Shown in pieces: positions 6,764-15,154 of a DNA stretch of 26,720 nt. The stretch is from positions 1 to 26,720 of the forward strand of contig JBECKQ010000375.1 of NCBI GenBank assembly GCA_040235375.1, given 5' to 3'. This DNA comes from JBECKQ01 sp040235375 (lineage in GTDB: Bacteria; Planctomycetota; Phycisphaerae; UBA1845). The notes under the pieces are model-generated. The model ran no database searches, was not told where the DNA came from, and saw only the letters and a list, made by a program, of their open reading frames with translations. Position numbers and translations under genes: made by a program. Position 1 is the first letter of the stretch; every line of letters begins with the position of its first letter.

Positions 6764-7120
6764 CGCCGCCCGAACCGTCGAGAACATTGCACGCCGCAGA
6801 GCGTACGTTTGAGCAGGGGAGGAGATGGCCCAGAGGCGTGCGCCCGCCAGATCCGCGTCCGCCTCGCGGGCTTGCCCGGTCGGGCAGGGTCGAGTCCCCA
6901 GGCGGTCACCAACTCCGTTTGTCCGCCGGCCCGCGGGCAAATCGCAATGGTCAATTGAGTGCCGAGACGGTATTCTGAACGCGCCCGCGGCAGGGCGGGC
7001 CACAGCAGAGGATGCGATGCCGCTTTGTATTTCGTGGCGCGCCGCCCCGGTGTCGCGCGGCGAAAGCCGGCGATGGGCGGCGGCCCTCAGCGACAGCTCC
7101 CACGGATGGGAATCAGCTTC
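6764..7120. other. Intergenic leader region before lnt
   Basis: No gene is supported in these 357 bases. The frame of lnt is open upstream to 6959, but that part is Arg/Gly-rich and without family similarity. A separate frame from 6825 is Arg/Ser/Pro-rich despite a purine-rich sequence before its ATG. The region holds a small hairpin (6871-6888, 7-base-pair stem including one wobble, GGTC loop), a 10-base palindrome GCCCGCGGGC (6929-6938) and a weak promoter candidate listed separately. The leader is probably the start of the long envelope operon. Confidence 0.5.
6948..6976 (+). promoter_or_regulatory. Weak candidate promoter for the lnt-plsY operon
   Basis: TGGTCA (6948-6953), a 17-base spacer and TATTCT (6971-6976) each match the sigma-70 boxes at 4 of 6 bases. 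This is the least GC-rich spot in the gap before lnt. The predicted leader would be about 135 bases. Confidence 0.28.
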
Positions 7121-8911
7121 ATGCGAGATCCCTCACGGCGAAAGAAAGGCAGGCAGCCCAAGGCAAAAGTGCGGGCCACTGAAGGCGCGACCGGCCTGAA
7201 CATCCGTTCGTGGTGGCCGCTGCTGGGCCTCGTCCTGCTGAGCCTCATCCTGCAAGTCGTCATCTATCCCCCTTTTGGCGTCTGGCCGCTGGCGTACGTG
7301 TGCTTCGTCCCCTGGCTAATCCTCGTCGGGGCATCGGCGTCGCCGCACCGCGCGTACTTCTTGAGCTACGTGCTCGGGGTCTGCTTTTTTGCCCTTTGCA
7401 TGTATTGGCTGTTCATCGTGACCATCCTGGGGGCGGTAGTGCTGTTTCTGGCGATGGCGCTCTACTACCCGCTCGCGGCATGCCCGGTGCGGCACGTGAT
7501 TCGCCGCCGGCGGCTGCCCCTGGCCATTCTCTTCCCGTTCATCTGGACGGGATGCGAGGCCCTCCGGTCGATCCTCATTCCGCGGTTCCCGTGGTGCCTT
7601 CTGGGGCACAGCCAGCACAACGTGCTGACGATCATCCAGGTCAGCGACCTGGTCGGCGCCTACGGCGTTACATTCGTGGTGGCGGCGGTGAACGGCCTGG
7701 TGGCGGACCTCATCTTTGCCCGCTACGGCTGGCCCGCGGCGACCGCGGCAGGCGGACGTCTGCGTCCGCCGTGGGTGAGCACCGCGTTTGCGGCCGTCGT
7801 GGTGCTGTTCGCCGTGGTGTACGGGCAGGTTCAGCTTCATCGGGGGACGATCTCCGATGGCCCGCGAGTTGCGGTGATCCAGGGCAACTATCCGAACTAC
7901 GTGGACATCAAGAAGATCATGACGGAGCCGACGCCGAAGGAGCGGGCGGAGCATTACCTTGCCATGCTTAACGACGCCGCGAAACAGCAGCCCGATCTGT
8001 TTTTGCTGCCGGAAACGCCGTGGGAGATGCGGCTCAACAAGGAGTTCCTCGACCAGAAGACGTATCTCTGGATGTCGGAGCGGTACGCTTATCGGCCGGA
8101 GGCCTGCTACGACCGTTTCGAGCAAGTGGCCAGGGACTACGACGCCTACGTGGTCACGGGGAGCATTTCGGAAGTGCCCACGCCCTATGACCTGCTGGCC
8201 AAGCGACGTCTATTCAACTCGGCATTCGTCTTCTCGCCGGAAGGCGGCGAGCCCGGGCGATACGATAAAAACCACCTGGTCCTGATCGGTGAATACATCC
8301 CCTTCCGCTACGGGAGCCTGCGGTTCCTGTACCTGTGGCTTAACAGGATCGTGCCATTCGGATCGGACGATTACGAATATTCCCTGACGAGCGGGCACGG
8401 TTTCAACATCTTCAGTATGAAGGCACGCAGCCTCGGCGGGCGCGAGTTCCACTTCGGGACTCCGATCTGCTACGAGAATGCGATGCCCTACGTCTCCCGC
8501 GAGTTCGTGACAGGGCCGGACCGCAGAAAGCGGGCGGATTTCCTGCTGAACCTGAGCAACGACGGCTGGTTCCTGCACAGCGCCGAGCTGCCCCAGCACC
8601 TCGCGGCCAGCGTTTTCAGGGCAGTGGAGAACCGCGTTGGCATCGCACGGGCGGTCAACACCGGCATCAGTTGCTTCGTCGATCCGGACGGCCGCGTGCA
8701 CGACGTGGTGAGCAAGAACGGCGTCGTCCGCGGTCCCGACGTTGATGGGTTCCGCGTGTCGCGCATCAAAGTGGACAGCCGGCAGAGTCTCTACTCGCGC
8801 TATGGCGACTGGTTTGCGATAATCTGCGCATGCTTGTGGGCGGTCTTCTACCTGGACTACATTGTGCACCGGGCTGTAGGCCCGCACGGCGGCATGGAGG
8901 CGGCGGCATGA
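7121..8911 (+). CDS. lnt: Apolipoprotein N-acyltransferase
   Basis: Lnt adds the third, amide-linked acyl chain to the N-terminal cysteine of lipoproteins at the outer face of the inner membrane. The N-terminal part (about residues 28-240) has several membrane helices, and the rest is a nitrilase-fold domain. The catalytic triad is in place: E298 in LLPETPWE, K383 in YDKNHLVLIGEYIPFR and C450 in PICYEN, followed by NLSNDGWF and ENRVGIARAVNTG. A final helix lies near residues 560-585. At 596 residues it is longer than the usual 500-540, with extra sequence between the triad residues and a very basic cytoplasmic N-terminus. ATG 7121 is chosen by a GGGAA element 8 bases upstream. ATG 7106 is possible. 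Its stop overlaps the next start (ATGA). It serves the many lipoproteins of a diderm cell, including four in this window. Confidence 0.93.
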   Translation: MRDPSRRKKGRQPKAKVRATEGATGLNIRSWWPLLGLVLLSLILQVVIYPPFGVWPLAYVCFVPWLILVGASASPHRAYFLSYVLGVCFFALCMYWLFIVTILGAVVLFLAMALYYPLAACPVRHVIRRRRLPLAILFPFIWTGCEALRSILIPRFPWCLLGHSQHNVLTIIQVSDLVGAYGVTFVVAAVNGLVADLIFARYGWPAATAAGGRLRPPWVSTAFAAVVVLFAVVYGQVQLHRGTISDGPRVAVIQGNYPNYVDIKKIMTEPTPKERAEHYLAMLNDAAKQQPDLFLLPETPWEMRLNKEFLDQKTYLWMSERYAYRPEACYDRFEQVARDYDAYVVTGSISEVPTPYDLLAKRRLFNSAFVFSPEGGEPGRYDKNHLVLIGEYIPFRYGSLRFLYLWLNRIVPFGSDDYEYSLTSGHGFNIFSMKARSLGGREFHFGTPICYENAMPYVSREFVTGPDRRKRADFLLNLSNDGWFLHSAELPQHLAASVFRAVENRVGIARAVNTGISCFVDPDGRVHDVVSKNGVVRGPDVDGFRVSRIKVDSRQSLYSRYGDWFAIICACLWAVFYLDYIVHRAVGPHGGMEAAA

Positions 8912-9960
8912 AGGCAGGACGGGTGCTTGGCACGGGTATCGCGTTGTGCTGCGGCTTGGCGGCGGCCGGATGCCTCGAACCGCAGCGAACGCCGCAGGAC
9001 ACGCAAAGGCTGCGGAATCGGGCGGTTGACTGCCTGAAACGCGGCGTGCGCTACGAGCCACTGCCGACGGTCCGCGCCAACTCCATCGAGGCCCTTCAGG
9101 AGACCGTGGGCACGCCAGCACTGCCCTGGATCCGCCAAGGGCTCGACGATGACAATCCCGGGGTCCGCTTCGCCGCGGCCGTGGCCTTGGGCCGCATGCG
9201 CGATACCGTTGCCCAGCCTGCCATTCGCAAGCTTCTGCAAAGCAAGGCGGCGAGCGATCGCATCGCAGGCATTTTCGCGCTGCATCGGCTGGGCGACGCG
9301 TCACACACCGCGGAACTGGCCGGTTACCTGATTGACTGCAAGGACGTGGCCGATCGGCGGCACGCCGCGCTCGTTCTGGGCCGGCTCGGCGAAAAAGGAG
9401 CGATCCAGTTACTCGCCCGCGTCATGGGTGACCCCGACACCGGCCTGCGGGCGAACGCGCTCGAGTCGATGGCTTTGCTGGGGTCGCCCGAGGCTCGCAG
9501 CACGCTTTATGCCAATGCGTACGGCGGCATCGGTGAAGAGGAGACGTTCGCGCTGATGGCGCTCGGTGCGCTGCGCGATCCGAAGTTGAAAGAGCTCTTC
9601 GAACAGAAGCTGGCAACGGCGCCGCATGTCGAGACCAGGCTGGCGGCGGCGCGGTGCCTGGGTATGCTCGGCGACAAGGACGGCCTCCCGATCGCTATGA
9701 AGAACCTCACCTTCACGGCGACCAAGGACCGCGAGAACGATCCGGCCGCCAACCAGACGCTCCGTGTGCGGGAGCTGGCCGCCCTCGCCTGTGGCGCCAT
9801 CGGCGATGCCAGGGCGCTGGGCTCGCTGGAGAAGATGATGAACGAAGGGGACGATCCGCGACTGCAAGTTGCGGCGGCCAAGGCGATCCTGCAGATCGTC
9901 GGCACGCCGGTAGAGGACAACCCCTTCGAGCACAAGCGAGACGTCCACGCGCGCGGCTAA
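8908..9960 (+). CDS. HEAT-repeat lipoprotein
   Basis: This 350-residue exported protein has a basic start, a hydrophobic core and a cysteine at residue 22 (AAAGC), probably a lipoprotein, although the -3 position is Ala rather than the usual Leu. The mature part is built of alpha-helical HEAT/PBS-lyase-type repeats from about residue 50 to 330, recognisable by recurring VRFAAAVALGRM, RRHAALVLGRLG, LRANALESMALLG and VRELAALACGAIG units. Such solenoids bind proteins and have no enzymatic activity of their own. The gene overlaps lnt by ATGA and is 23 bases before mreD, so it occupies the place where mreC stands in the common mreBCD order. It may act as an envelope scaffold for the elongation machinery, but only the position suggests this. 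No sequence similarity to MreC was seen. Confidence 0.87.
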   Translation: MKAGRVLGTGIALCCGLAAAGCLEPQRTPQDTQRLRNRAVDCLKRGVRYEPLPTVRANSIEALQETVGTPALPWIRQGLDDDNPGVRFAAAVALGRMRDTVAQPAIRKLLQSKAASDRIAGIFALHRLGDASHTAELAGYLIDCKDVADRRHAALVLGRLGEKGAIQLLARVMGDPDTGLRANALESMALLGSPEARSTLYANAYGGIGEEETFALMALGALRDPKLKELFEQKLATAPHVETRLAAARCLGMLGDKDGLPIAMKNLTFTATKDRENDPAANQTLRVRELAALACGAIGDARALGSLEKMMNEGDDPRLQVAAAKAILQIVGTPVEDNPFEHKRDVHARG

Positions 9961-9983
9961 CGTCTCGTTTTCGGGGAAATGGC

Positions 9984-10505
9984 ATGAAGTGGGTGTCGTT
10001 TATCATACTCGCCCTCGTGACGGTCGTCGTGCAGACCACGATTGCACCACGCTTCGAGCTGAGCGGCGCGAGACCGGATCTGACGTTGATCGTGGTGATG
10101 TTCGTCGCGCTGCACGTGCGCGGGGTGGACGCGATCACCGCGTGCTGGTTGCTCGGGCTGATGGCGGATCTGCAAAGCTGCGGGCGCCCGGGGCTGCTGG
10201 CGCTGCTGTACGGCCTGGCCGGAGCAGGCATCTACCTCGCGCGGGACGCGGTTTTTCGCCGGCACGCACTCACCCACGTGGCGCTGGCCCTGTTTGCCGG
10301 CCTGTTTGTGCACGGCGGGCTGGGAATCTATTACCTGGCTACGGGCGGTGCCGCAGCGGGCCTGGGCACAAAGGTGCTGTGGGTGGCCCTTTATACCGCG
10401 CTGTGGGCGCCCCTGATCCATGCCCTGACTTTGAAACTGTCGCCGTGGCTGGGTATCGAGTTGCCGCGCTATAGCCATCGCGGGATCGCGCGCCTGAGCG
10501 TGTGA
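9984..10505 (+). CDS. mreD: Rod shape-determining protein MreD
   Basis: This is a 173-residue, very hydrophobic protein with about five membrane segments and almost no soluble part, the normal size for MreD. The N-terminus FIILALVTVVVQTTIAP and the following RPDLTLIVVMFVALHVRG are typical of the family, in which an early helix ends in a PDL segment. MreD is an inner-membrane part of the elongasome that works with MreC, RodA and PBP2 in side-wall peptidoglycan synthesis. ATG 9984 has GGGGAA a few bases upstream and sits 23 bases after the HEAT lipoprotein. The PBP2 gene starts 7 bases after its stop. MreD is poorly conserved, so the call rests on size, topology and the mrdA-rodA neighbours. 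Confidence 0.85.
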   Translation: MKWVSFIILALVTVVVQTTIAPRFELSGARPDLTLIVVMFVALHVRGVDAITACWLLGLMADLQSCGRPGLLALLYGLAGAGIYLARDAVFRRHALTHVALALFAGLFVHGGLGIYYLATGGAAAGLGTKVLWVALYTALWAPLIHALTLKLSPWLGIELPRYSHRGIARLSV

Positions 10506-10512
10506 CTCACCG

Positions 10513-12741
10513 ATGCTGCGCGGTTGCGATCCGCTGCCCGGGCCGGCTCTTTCTTTCGATCGATTCGGCATGTTCGAGACTCGGCTGAGAGTTCTGCTCG
10601 CCATCCTCGGTTTCGCGCTGGCGATCGTGCTGGCGCGTCTCGTCGACATGCAGATCATCCACGCCGAAACGTACGAGCAGCAGGCGGAGGACGCCTTGCT
10701 GCTTCCGGCGCAAACCGTCCCGGCGGTCCGCGGGCGAATACTCGATCGGCTGGGCGTCGAGCTGGCGACGGAGGAGCCGTGCTGGGACATCAAGCTCGAC
10801 TACGGCCTGCTCGCAATGCAGCCAACCTATCTCATGAGTCGCGTCGATTGGTGTCGCCGGCACGAGACATACGGCGAGAACCTGGATCACGACGAGATCG
10901 AGCGACTTCTCCTTGCAGACATTGATCAATGTTGGCAGGACCTCTCCGCGTTCAGCGGTAAATCCGTGCAGGACCTCAAGGCACGGGCGGCGGAGATTTG
11001 CGATCGGATCGAGACGATCCGCGCGGCCGTCGCGGCGCATCGCGGGTTCGACGCGCCCGTGCTCGAGGAGCGTATGCGCCACGCGATCGTCACCGGCCTC
11101 GACGACCAGCAGCAGGTGGCGGCGCGACGGTATTTCGCGCGGTATCCGTGGGTGCAAATTGAGGACTCGACGCGGCGCGTGTATCACTGCGGCCCGTCGA
11201 TGGCGCACGTCGTTGGCCGGTTGGGGCCGGTGACGGCCAAAACGCTTGAGAATGACCCGTTCGCCGACGATCCGCTCCGCGCCTATCAGGGCGACGAGCG
11301 GCTGGGCGTGTCGGGCGTCGAGCGAGCGGCCGAGGAGCTTTTGCGCGGCCGCCGCGGCCGGTTTCAGCGACAGCGCGACGACGTGGTTGTCGAGGATACC
11401 GACCCGCAGCCCGGGGCCGACGTCCACCTGACCATCCGTGCCGATCTGCAAGCCGCCTTGTACGCACTGCTGGATGGAGAGCTGGCCAAGCTGCCGAATT
11501 CGACCGGCGCGTCGATCGTCGTGCTCGGAGTGGACAAGGGCGAAGTGCTCGCCCTCGTTTCGTATCCCGGCTATGACCCGGAGCGATTCGACGAGGATTA
11601 CGCCACGCTCCGCGCCGATACGCGCCGCCAGCCTCTGCGATTCCGGGCGGTCGCGAACCAATACGCGCCGGGCTCGATCGTAAAGCCGCTGGTGTGCCTG
11701 GCCGGTCTCGACAGCGGCGAGATCACGCTTGACACGACGTTCACGTGTAGAGGGTCCCTGTTCCCCAATCACCCGGACAGTTGGCGCTGCTGGTCGCCCT
11801 CGGGCACTTCAGCGCGAATGCACCACGGCGCGCTCAACGCCGAGGCGGCGATCAAGAACTCGTGCAACATCTTCATGTATCACGTCGGCGAGCTGGTCGG
11901 TGCGGACCAGCTTTGCACCTACTTCGACATGGTGGGATTCGGCCGGAGGACCGGCACCGGTCTTGTGGAGGAGGCGCTGGGCATCAACCCGACTCCGAGC
12001 TGGCTGGCCGGCATGGACAGGCCTGTGACGGCCGGCACGGCGCGGCTGTTCGCCATCGGCCAGGCTGAGTTGAGCGTCACGCCGATTCAGGCAGCCAACC
12101 TGATGGCCGTGTATGCGTCCGGCCGTCGCCGCCTGCTGACCCTCATTCAGGAGTTGGGCCACACGGAGATGTGGACGCTGCCGATCGACATCAGCTATTG
12201 GCAGGCCATTCGCCGGGGTATGTATCGCGTCGTCAACGAGGTCGGCGGGACGGCGCGCTCCACGGCCCAACTGCCGAAAGGCACCGGCCAAGTACTCTGC
12301 GGCAAGACGGGCAGCGCCCAGGCCCACCCCTGGCCGATTTCTTACCGCGTTCCCTACGTCGATACGAACGGTAGGGAGCACGTGGCCATCGTGCCGGCCA
12401 CGACGCGCGAGGCCGCCGTCGAGGATTTCAAACGGGAGCATCCCGATTGCGCTTTCGATTATCGAGACATCACGGTGGAACAGCGCTGGCCGCCTAATCC
12501 GTCGGCCGACGGCAGCACGCACTCGCACGCGTGGTTCGCGGGGTTCCTCCAGAAGGCCGACGAGAACGACCAGCCGATCTGGAGCGAGCCGCCCCGCGTG
12601 GCCTTCGCCGTGATGGTCGAGTTCGGCGGAAGCGGCGGCCACGTCAGTGCCCCGATCGGTCGCCAGGTCGCACTTACGCTGATTGACTTGTTGGGTCCGC
12701 AGTTGGATCTTGACGCGCCGGAGGCAAAGGAGGCCGGGTGA
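10513..12741 (+). CDS. mrdA: Penicillin-binding protein 2, elongation transpeptidase
   Basis: This class B penicillin-binding protein cross-links peptidoglycan during cell elongation, with RodA as partner glycosyltransferase. One N-terminal membrane helix (about residues 25-45) is followed by the RGRILDRLGVELA dimerisation-domain motif, a pedestal domain and the transpeptidase domain. Active-site motifs are SIVK (S388, K391), SCN (450-452) and KTGSAQ (598-603). At 742 residues it is longer than the usual 600-650. Part of the excess is a charged helical stretch at about 120-185, and part is about 70 residues between KTG and HAWFAGF (H672), a gap that is usually near 25. The start is uncertain: ATG 10513 lies 7 bases after mreD with no clear ribosome site, and ATG 10570 would still precede the helix. 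Its stop overlaps the rodA start (GTGA). Confidence 0.93.
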   Translation: MLRGCDPLPGPALSFDRFGMFETRLRVLLAILGFALAIVLARLVDMQIIHAETYEQQAEDALLLPAQTVPAVRGRILDRLGVELATEEPCWDIKLDYGLLAMQPTYLMSRVDWCRRHETYGENLDHDEIERLLLADIDQCWQDLSAFSGKSVQDLKARAAEICDRIETIRAAVAAHRGFDAPVLEERMRHAIVTGLDDQQQVAARRYFARYPWVQIEDSTRRVYHCGPSMAHVVGRLGPVTAKTLENDPFADDPLRAYQGDERLGVSGVERAAEELLRGRRGRFQRQRDDVVVEDTDPQPGADVHLTIRADLQAALYALLDGELAKLPNSTGASIVVLGVDKGEVLALVSYPGYDPERFDEDYATLRADTRRQPLRFRAVANQYAPGSIVKPLVCLAGLDSGEITLDTTFTCRGSLFPNHPDSWRCWSPSGTSARMHHGALNAEAAIKNSCNIFMYHVGELVGADQLCTYFDMVGFGRRTGTGLVEEALGINPTPSWLAGMDRPVTAGTARLFAIGQAELSVTPIQAANLMAVYASGRRRLLTLIQELGHTEMWTLPIDISYWQAIRRGMYRVVNEVGGTARSTAQLPKGTGQVLCGKTGSAQAHPWPISYRVPYVDTNGREHVAIVPATTREAAVEDFKREHPDCAFDYRDITVEQRWPPNPSADGSTHSHAWFAGFLQKADENDQPIWSEPPRVAFAVMVEFGGSGGHVSAPIGRQVALTLIDLLGPQLDLDAPEAKEAG

Positions 12742-13997
12742 AGAGGCCCGTTTACGATCTGACACGGCCGGGCTGGGCGGTCACCGCAGCCGCGGGTGTC
12801 CTTCTGGCGATGGGCCTTGCGTCCATCTGGGCGTCGGCGGCGCTGCGCTTGGGGGGAAAAGACGTACCCGGTCAGCTCTTCGCGGTCAAGCAGGCGATCA
12901 ACACGCTGCTGGGTGTCGCGGTTGCCGCGGCCGTTCTGCGCGTCGGCTACCTGCGTATCGCGCGTCATGCCTATGTCATCTACGGCGTCTGCCTCGTGCT
13001 GCTGCTGCCGATGCTGCTGGCGAAGTTCACCGGCGTCACGCTCGGCGGGCTGGTTCCGGCCCAGCGCGGCGCCCACCGCTGGATACAGCTTCCCGCCTAC
13101 CAGTTGCAGCCGTCGGAGATGATGAAGGTTGGCTTCATCCTGGTGCTGGCGTGGTACCTGCGCTTTCGAAAGAACTACCGGACCTTAGGCGGGCTGATGT
13201 GGCCATTCGGGCTGGCCATGGTGCCGATGGTCTTCATCCTGCTGCAACCCGACCTGGGGACGGTGCTGCTGTTCTTCCCCGTCTTGTTCGGCATGCTGTT
13301 CGTGGCGGGAGCGCGAATCAAGCACCTGGGGTTGATTCTCGCGTTGGGTGTGCTGGCGGCGCCGCTGATGTGGTCGCAGATGCACGGCTACCAGCGCAGC
13401 CGGATCACTGCGGTGCTGCTCCAGTCGCCGCAGCTGCGCGCGAAGATCGCGGCCCATCCAAAGCAGTACGCCTTCATGGGGGTGGATCGGCGCGAGGCGC
13501 TTGAATGGAAGGTATCGACCGGCATGCAGCTCGTGCGGTCGAAGGCTGCGCTGGGTAGCGGCGGCGTCCTCGGGCGGGGTTGGGGACACGGCACGTACGT
13601 CGAGTACAATTTCCTGCCCGACCGGCACAATGACTTCGTGTTCGCCATCATCGGGCATCAATGGGGGCTGGCGGGATGCGTGCTCGTTCTGGCGTGCTTC
13701 GTCGTGATCGTCGTCGCCGGCGTCGAGATCGCGACGGTGACGACCGAGCCATGCGGCCGGCTGCTGGCGATGGGCGTGGTGTGTCTGCTTGCGGCGCAGG
13801 CGCTGATCAATGTCGGCATGACCGTCGGCCTGATGCCGGTGACGGGCATGACGCTGCCATTCGTCAGCTACGGCGGCAGCAGCCTGATCACCAACATCAT
13901 CGCAATTGCCCTGCTGATCAGCGTTTCACAGCACCGGCCGTTCATGATCGCGCCCAAGCCGTTCGAATGGCGCGAGCAGGCCGAGGTGGCGGTGTGA
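12738..13997 (+). CDS. mrdB: RodA, SEDS-family peptidoglycan glycosyltransferase
   Basis: RodA polymerises lipid II into glycan strands for the side wall, in complex with PBP2. The 419-residue protein has about ten membrane helices and the family landmarks QPSEMMKVGFI, LQPDLGT, LPDRHNDFVFA (with the essential Asp at D299) and GMTLPFVSYGGSS. It is longer than the roughly 370 residues of E. coli RodA. The extra sequence lies mainly in the loop after YQRSRI (about residues 221-262), before LVRSKAALGSGG. The segment after D299 reads GHQWG where E. coli has EELG. The GTG start 12738 overlaps the mrdA stop and has AAAGGAGG (12726-12733) 4 bases before it, one of the best ribosome sites in the window. 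Its own stop overlaps the next GTG. Tight coupling fits a fixed PBP2-RodA ratio. Confidence 0.95.
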   Translation: MKRPVYDLTRPGWAVTAAAGVLLAMGLASIWASAALRLGGKDVPGQLFAVKQAINTLLGVAVAAAVLRVGYLRIARHAYVIYGVCLVLLLPMLLAKFTGVTLGGLVPAQRGAHRWIQLPAYQLQPSEMMKVGFILVLAWYLRFRKNYRTLGGLMWPFGLAMVPMVFILLQPDLGTVLLFFPVLFGMLFVAGARIKHLGLILALGVLAAPLMWSQMHGYQRSRITAVLLQSPQLRAKIAAHPKQYAFMGVDRREALEWKVSTGMQLVRSKAALGSGGVLGRGWGHGTYVEYNFLPDRHNDFVFAIIGHQWGLAGCVLVLACFVVIVVAGVEIATVTTEPCGRLLAMGVVCLLAAQALINVGMTVGLMPVTGMTLPFVSYGGSSLITNIIAIALLISVSQHRPFMIAPKPFEWREQAEVAV

Positions 13998-15154
13998 CGC
14001 CGTGTTTGTCTGCAACTGCCGCGGCATCTAAAATCCGGGCCGTGGAAGGAATCCCGCAAGGTAGCGAGCCTCGACGCATCCTCATCATCATGCCGACCTG
14101 GGTCGGCGACGTGGTGATGGCCACGCCGGCGGTACGCGCGATCCGCGAGCGGTTTCCTGACGCCCACATCGCGCTGCTGATCCGCCCGAACGCGCGGCAG
14201 GTCGTGGCAGACGGGCCGTGGATGGACGAGGTCATCGAGTGGAAGCCGCTGCGACGCGGCCTCGGCCAGATTCGTGATACCATGTCGCTCTCTCGCCGGC
14301 TGCGCAGTCGCGGCGAGCAGCGATTCGACTGGGCCATCCTGCTGTCCAACGCGTTTCGCATGGCGGTTGTCGTCTGGCTGGCGCGCATACCCCGCCGGAT
14401 CGGCTACGCTCGCGACGGGCGCAGCCCGCTGCTGACCGATCGGCTTGCCCCGCGACGCGTTGGCCGCGAGTACGAGATGATCAGTGCCGTGCGCTACTAC
14501 GCCGAACTGGCCCAGTCGCTCGGGTGTGAGCCGCCGGGTGAGAAGCTCGAGCTGTACACGGCGGCGGCCGAGGAGGAATCCGTCGCCCGCCGGCTCGAGG
14601 CATGGGGCCTGGCCGACCATCACCCACTGGTGGTGGTCAATCCGGGCGCTTCGTTCGGTCCGTCGAAGCTCTGGCTGCCGGAGCGCTTTGCCGACGTCGC
14701 CGACCGATTGGTTGAAACGCGCGGTGCGCGCATCGTGATCACGTGCGGTCCCGGCGAAGAGGAAATTGCGAGAGCTGTTCACGCCGCGATGCGCAGCGAA
14801 GCGCACGTCTACGCCGAACCGCGCTGCTCGCTTGCCGAGCTCAAGGCTTTGATCAGGCGGTGCGATCTGCTGCTGAACAACGACACCGGCCCGAGGCACT
14901 TCGCCAAGGCGTTCGGCCGGCCCGTCGTCACTGTGTTCGGCTCGACTTATCCGGAGTGGACGGACACCGACTACGCCCGGGAGCGCAAGATCCGCGTCGA
15001 GGTCGATTGTGGCCCGTGTCATGAGAAGGTGTGCCCGCACGCCCATCACAAGTGCATGAGCGGCGTTACCAGCGACATGGTCTATAAGGCCGCGTGCGAG
15101 CTGCTCGACGGGCGGCGGGCCGGACGTTCCTTGCCGGTTGCATCGGCGAAATGA
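13994..15154 (+). CDS. Glycosyltransferase family 9, lipopolysaccharide heptosyltransferase II-like
   Basis: This 386-residue GT-B enzyme belongs to family GT9. The N-terminal domain opens with RRILIIMPTWVGDVVMATPA, as in ADP-heptose:LPS heptosyltransferases. The C-terminal domain has NPGASFGPSKLWLPERFADV for nucleotide-sugar binding, NNDTGPRHFAKAFGRPVVTVFG, and a cysteine-bearing CGPCHEKVCPHAHHKCM segment that is characteristic of the WaaF (RfaF) branch. WaaF adds the second heptose to the LPS inner core. Whether heptose is the sugar here is unknown. GTG 13994 overlaps the rodA stop (GTGA), in line with the rest of the operon. GTG 14042 would trim 16 residues that have no family similarity and cannot be excluded. 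Its stop overlaps the kinase start (ATGA). Confidence 0.88.
   Translation: MTPCLSATAAASKIRAVEGIPQGSEPRRILIIMPTWVGDVVMATPAVRAIRERFPDAHIALLIRPNARQVVADGPWMDEVIEWKPLRRGLGQIRDTMSLSRRLRSRGEQRFDWAILLSNAFRMAVVVWLARIPRRIGYARDGRSPLLTDRLAPRRVGREYEMISAVRYYAELAQSLGCEPPGEKLELYTAAAEEESVARRLEAWGLADHHPLVVVNPGASFGPSKLWLPERFADVADRLVETRGARIVITCGPGEEEIARAVHAAMRSEAHVYAEPRCSLAELKALIRRCDLLLNNDTGPRHFAKAFGRPVVTVFGSTYPEWTDTDYARERKIRVEVDCGPCHEKVCPHAHHKCMSGVTSDMVYKAACELLDGRRAGRSLPVASAK

Noticed and set aside
6758..6774. Small hairpin overlapping the metalloprotease stop codon as a terminator
   Set aside because: The stem is only five pairs (GGCGG/CCGCC) with a seven-base loop and no T-run, which is weak for a GC-rich genome.
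6860..6912. tRNA-like T-arm (GGGTCGAGTCCC followed by CACCA)
   Set aside because: No matching 5' acceptor strand, D-arm or anticodon arm can be folded in the upstream 75 bases, and the T-stem itself is only three pairs.
6825..7199. Open frame of 124 residues with GGGGAGGAG just before its ATG
   Set aside because: The purine run is too close to the ATG for normal spacing, the product is low-complexity Arg/Ser/Pro/Ala, and it runs into lnt out of frame.
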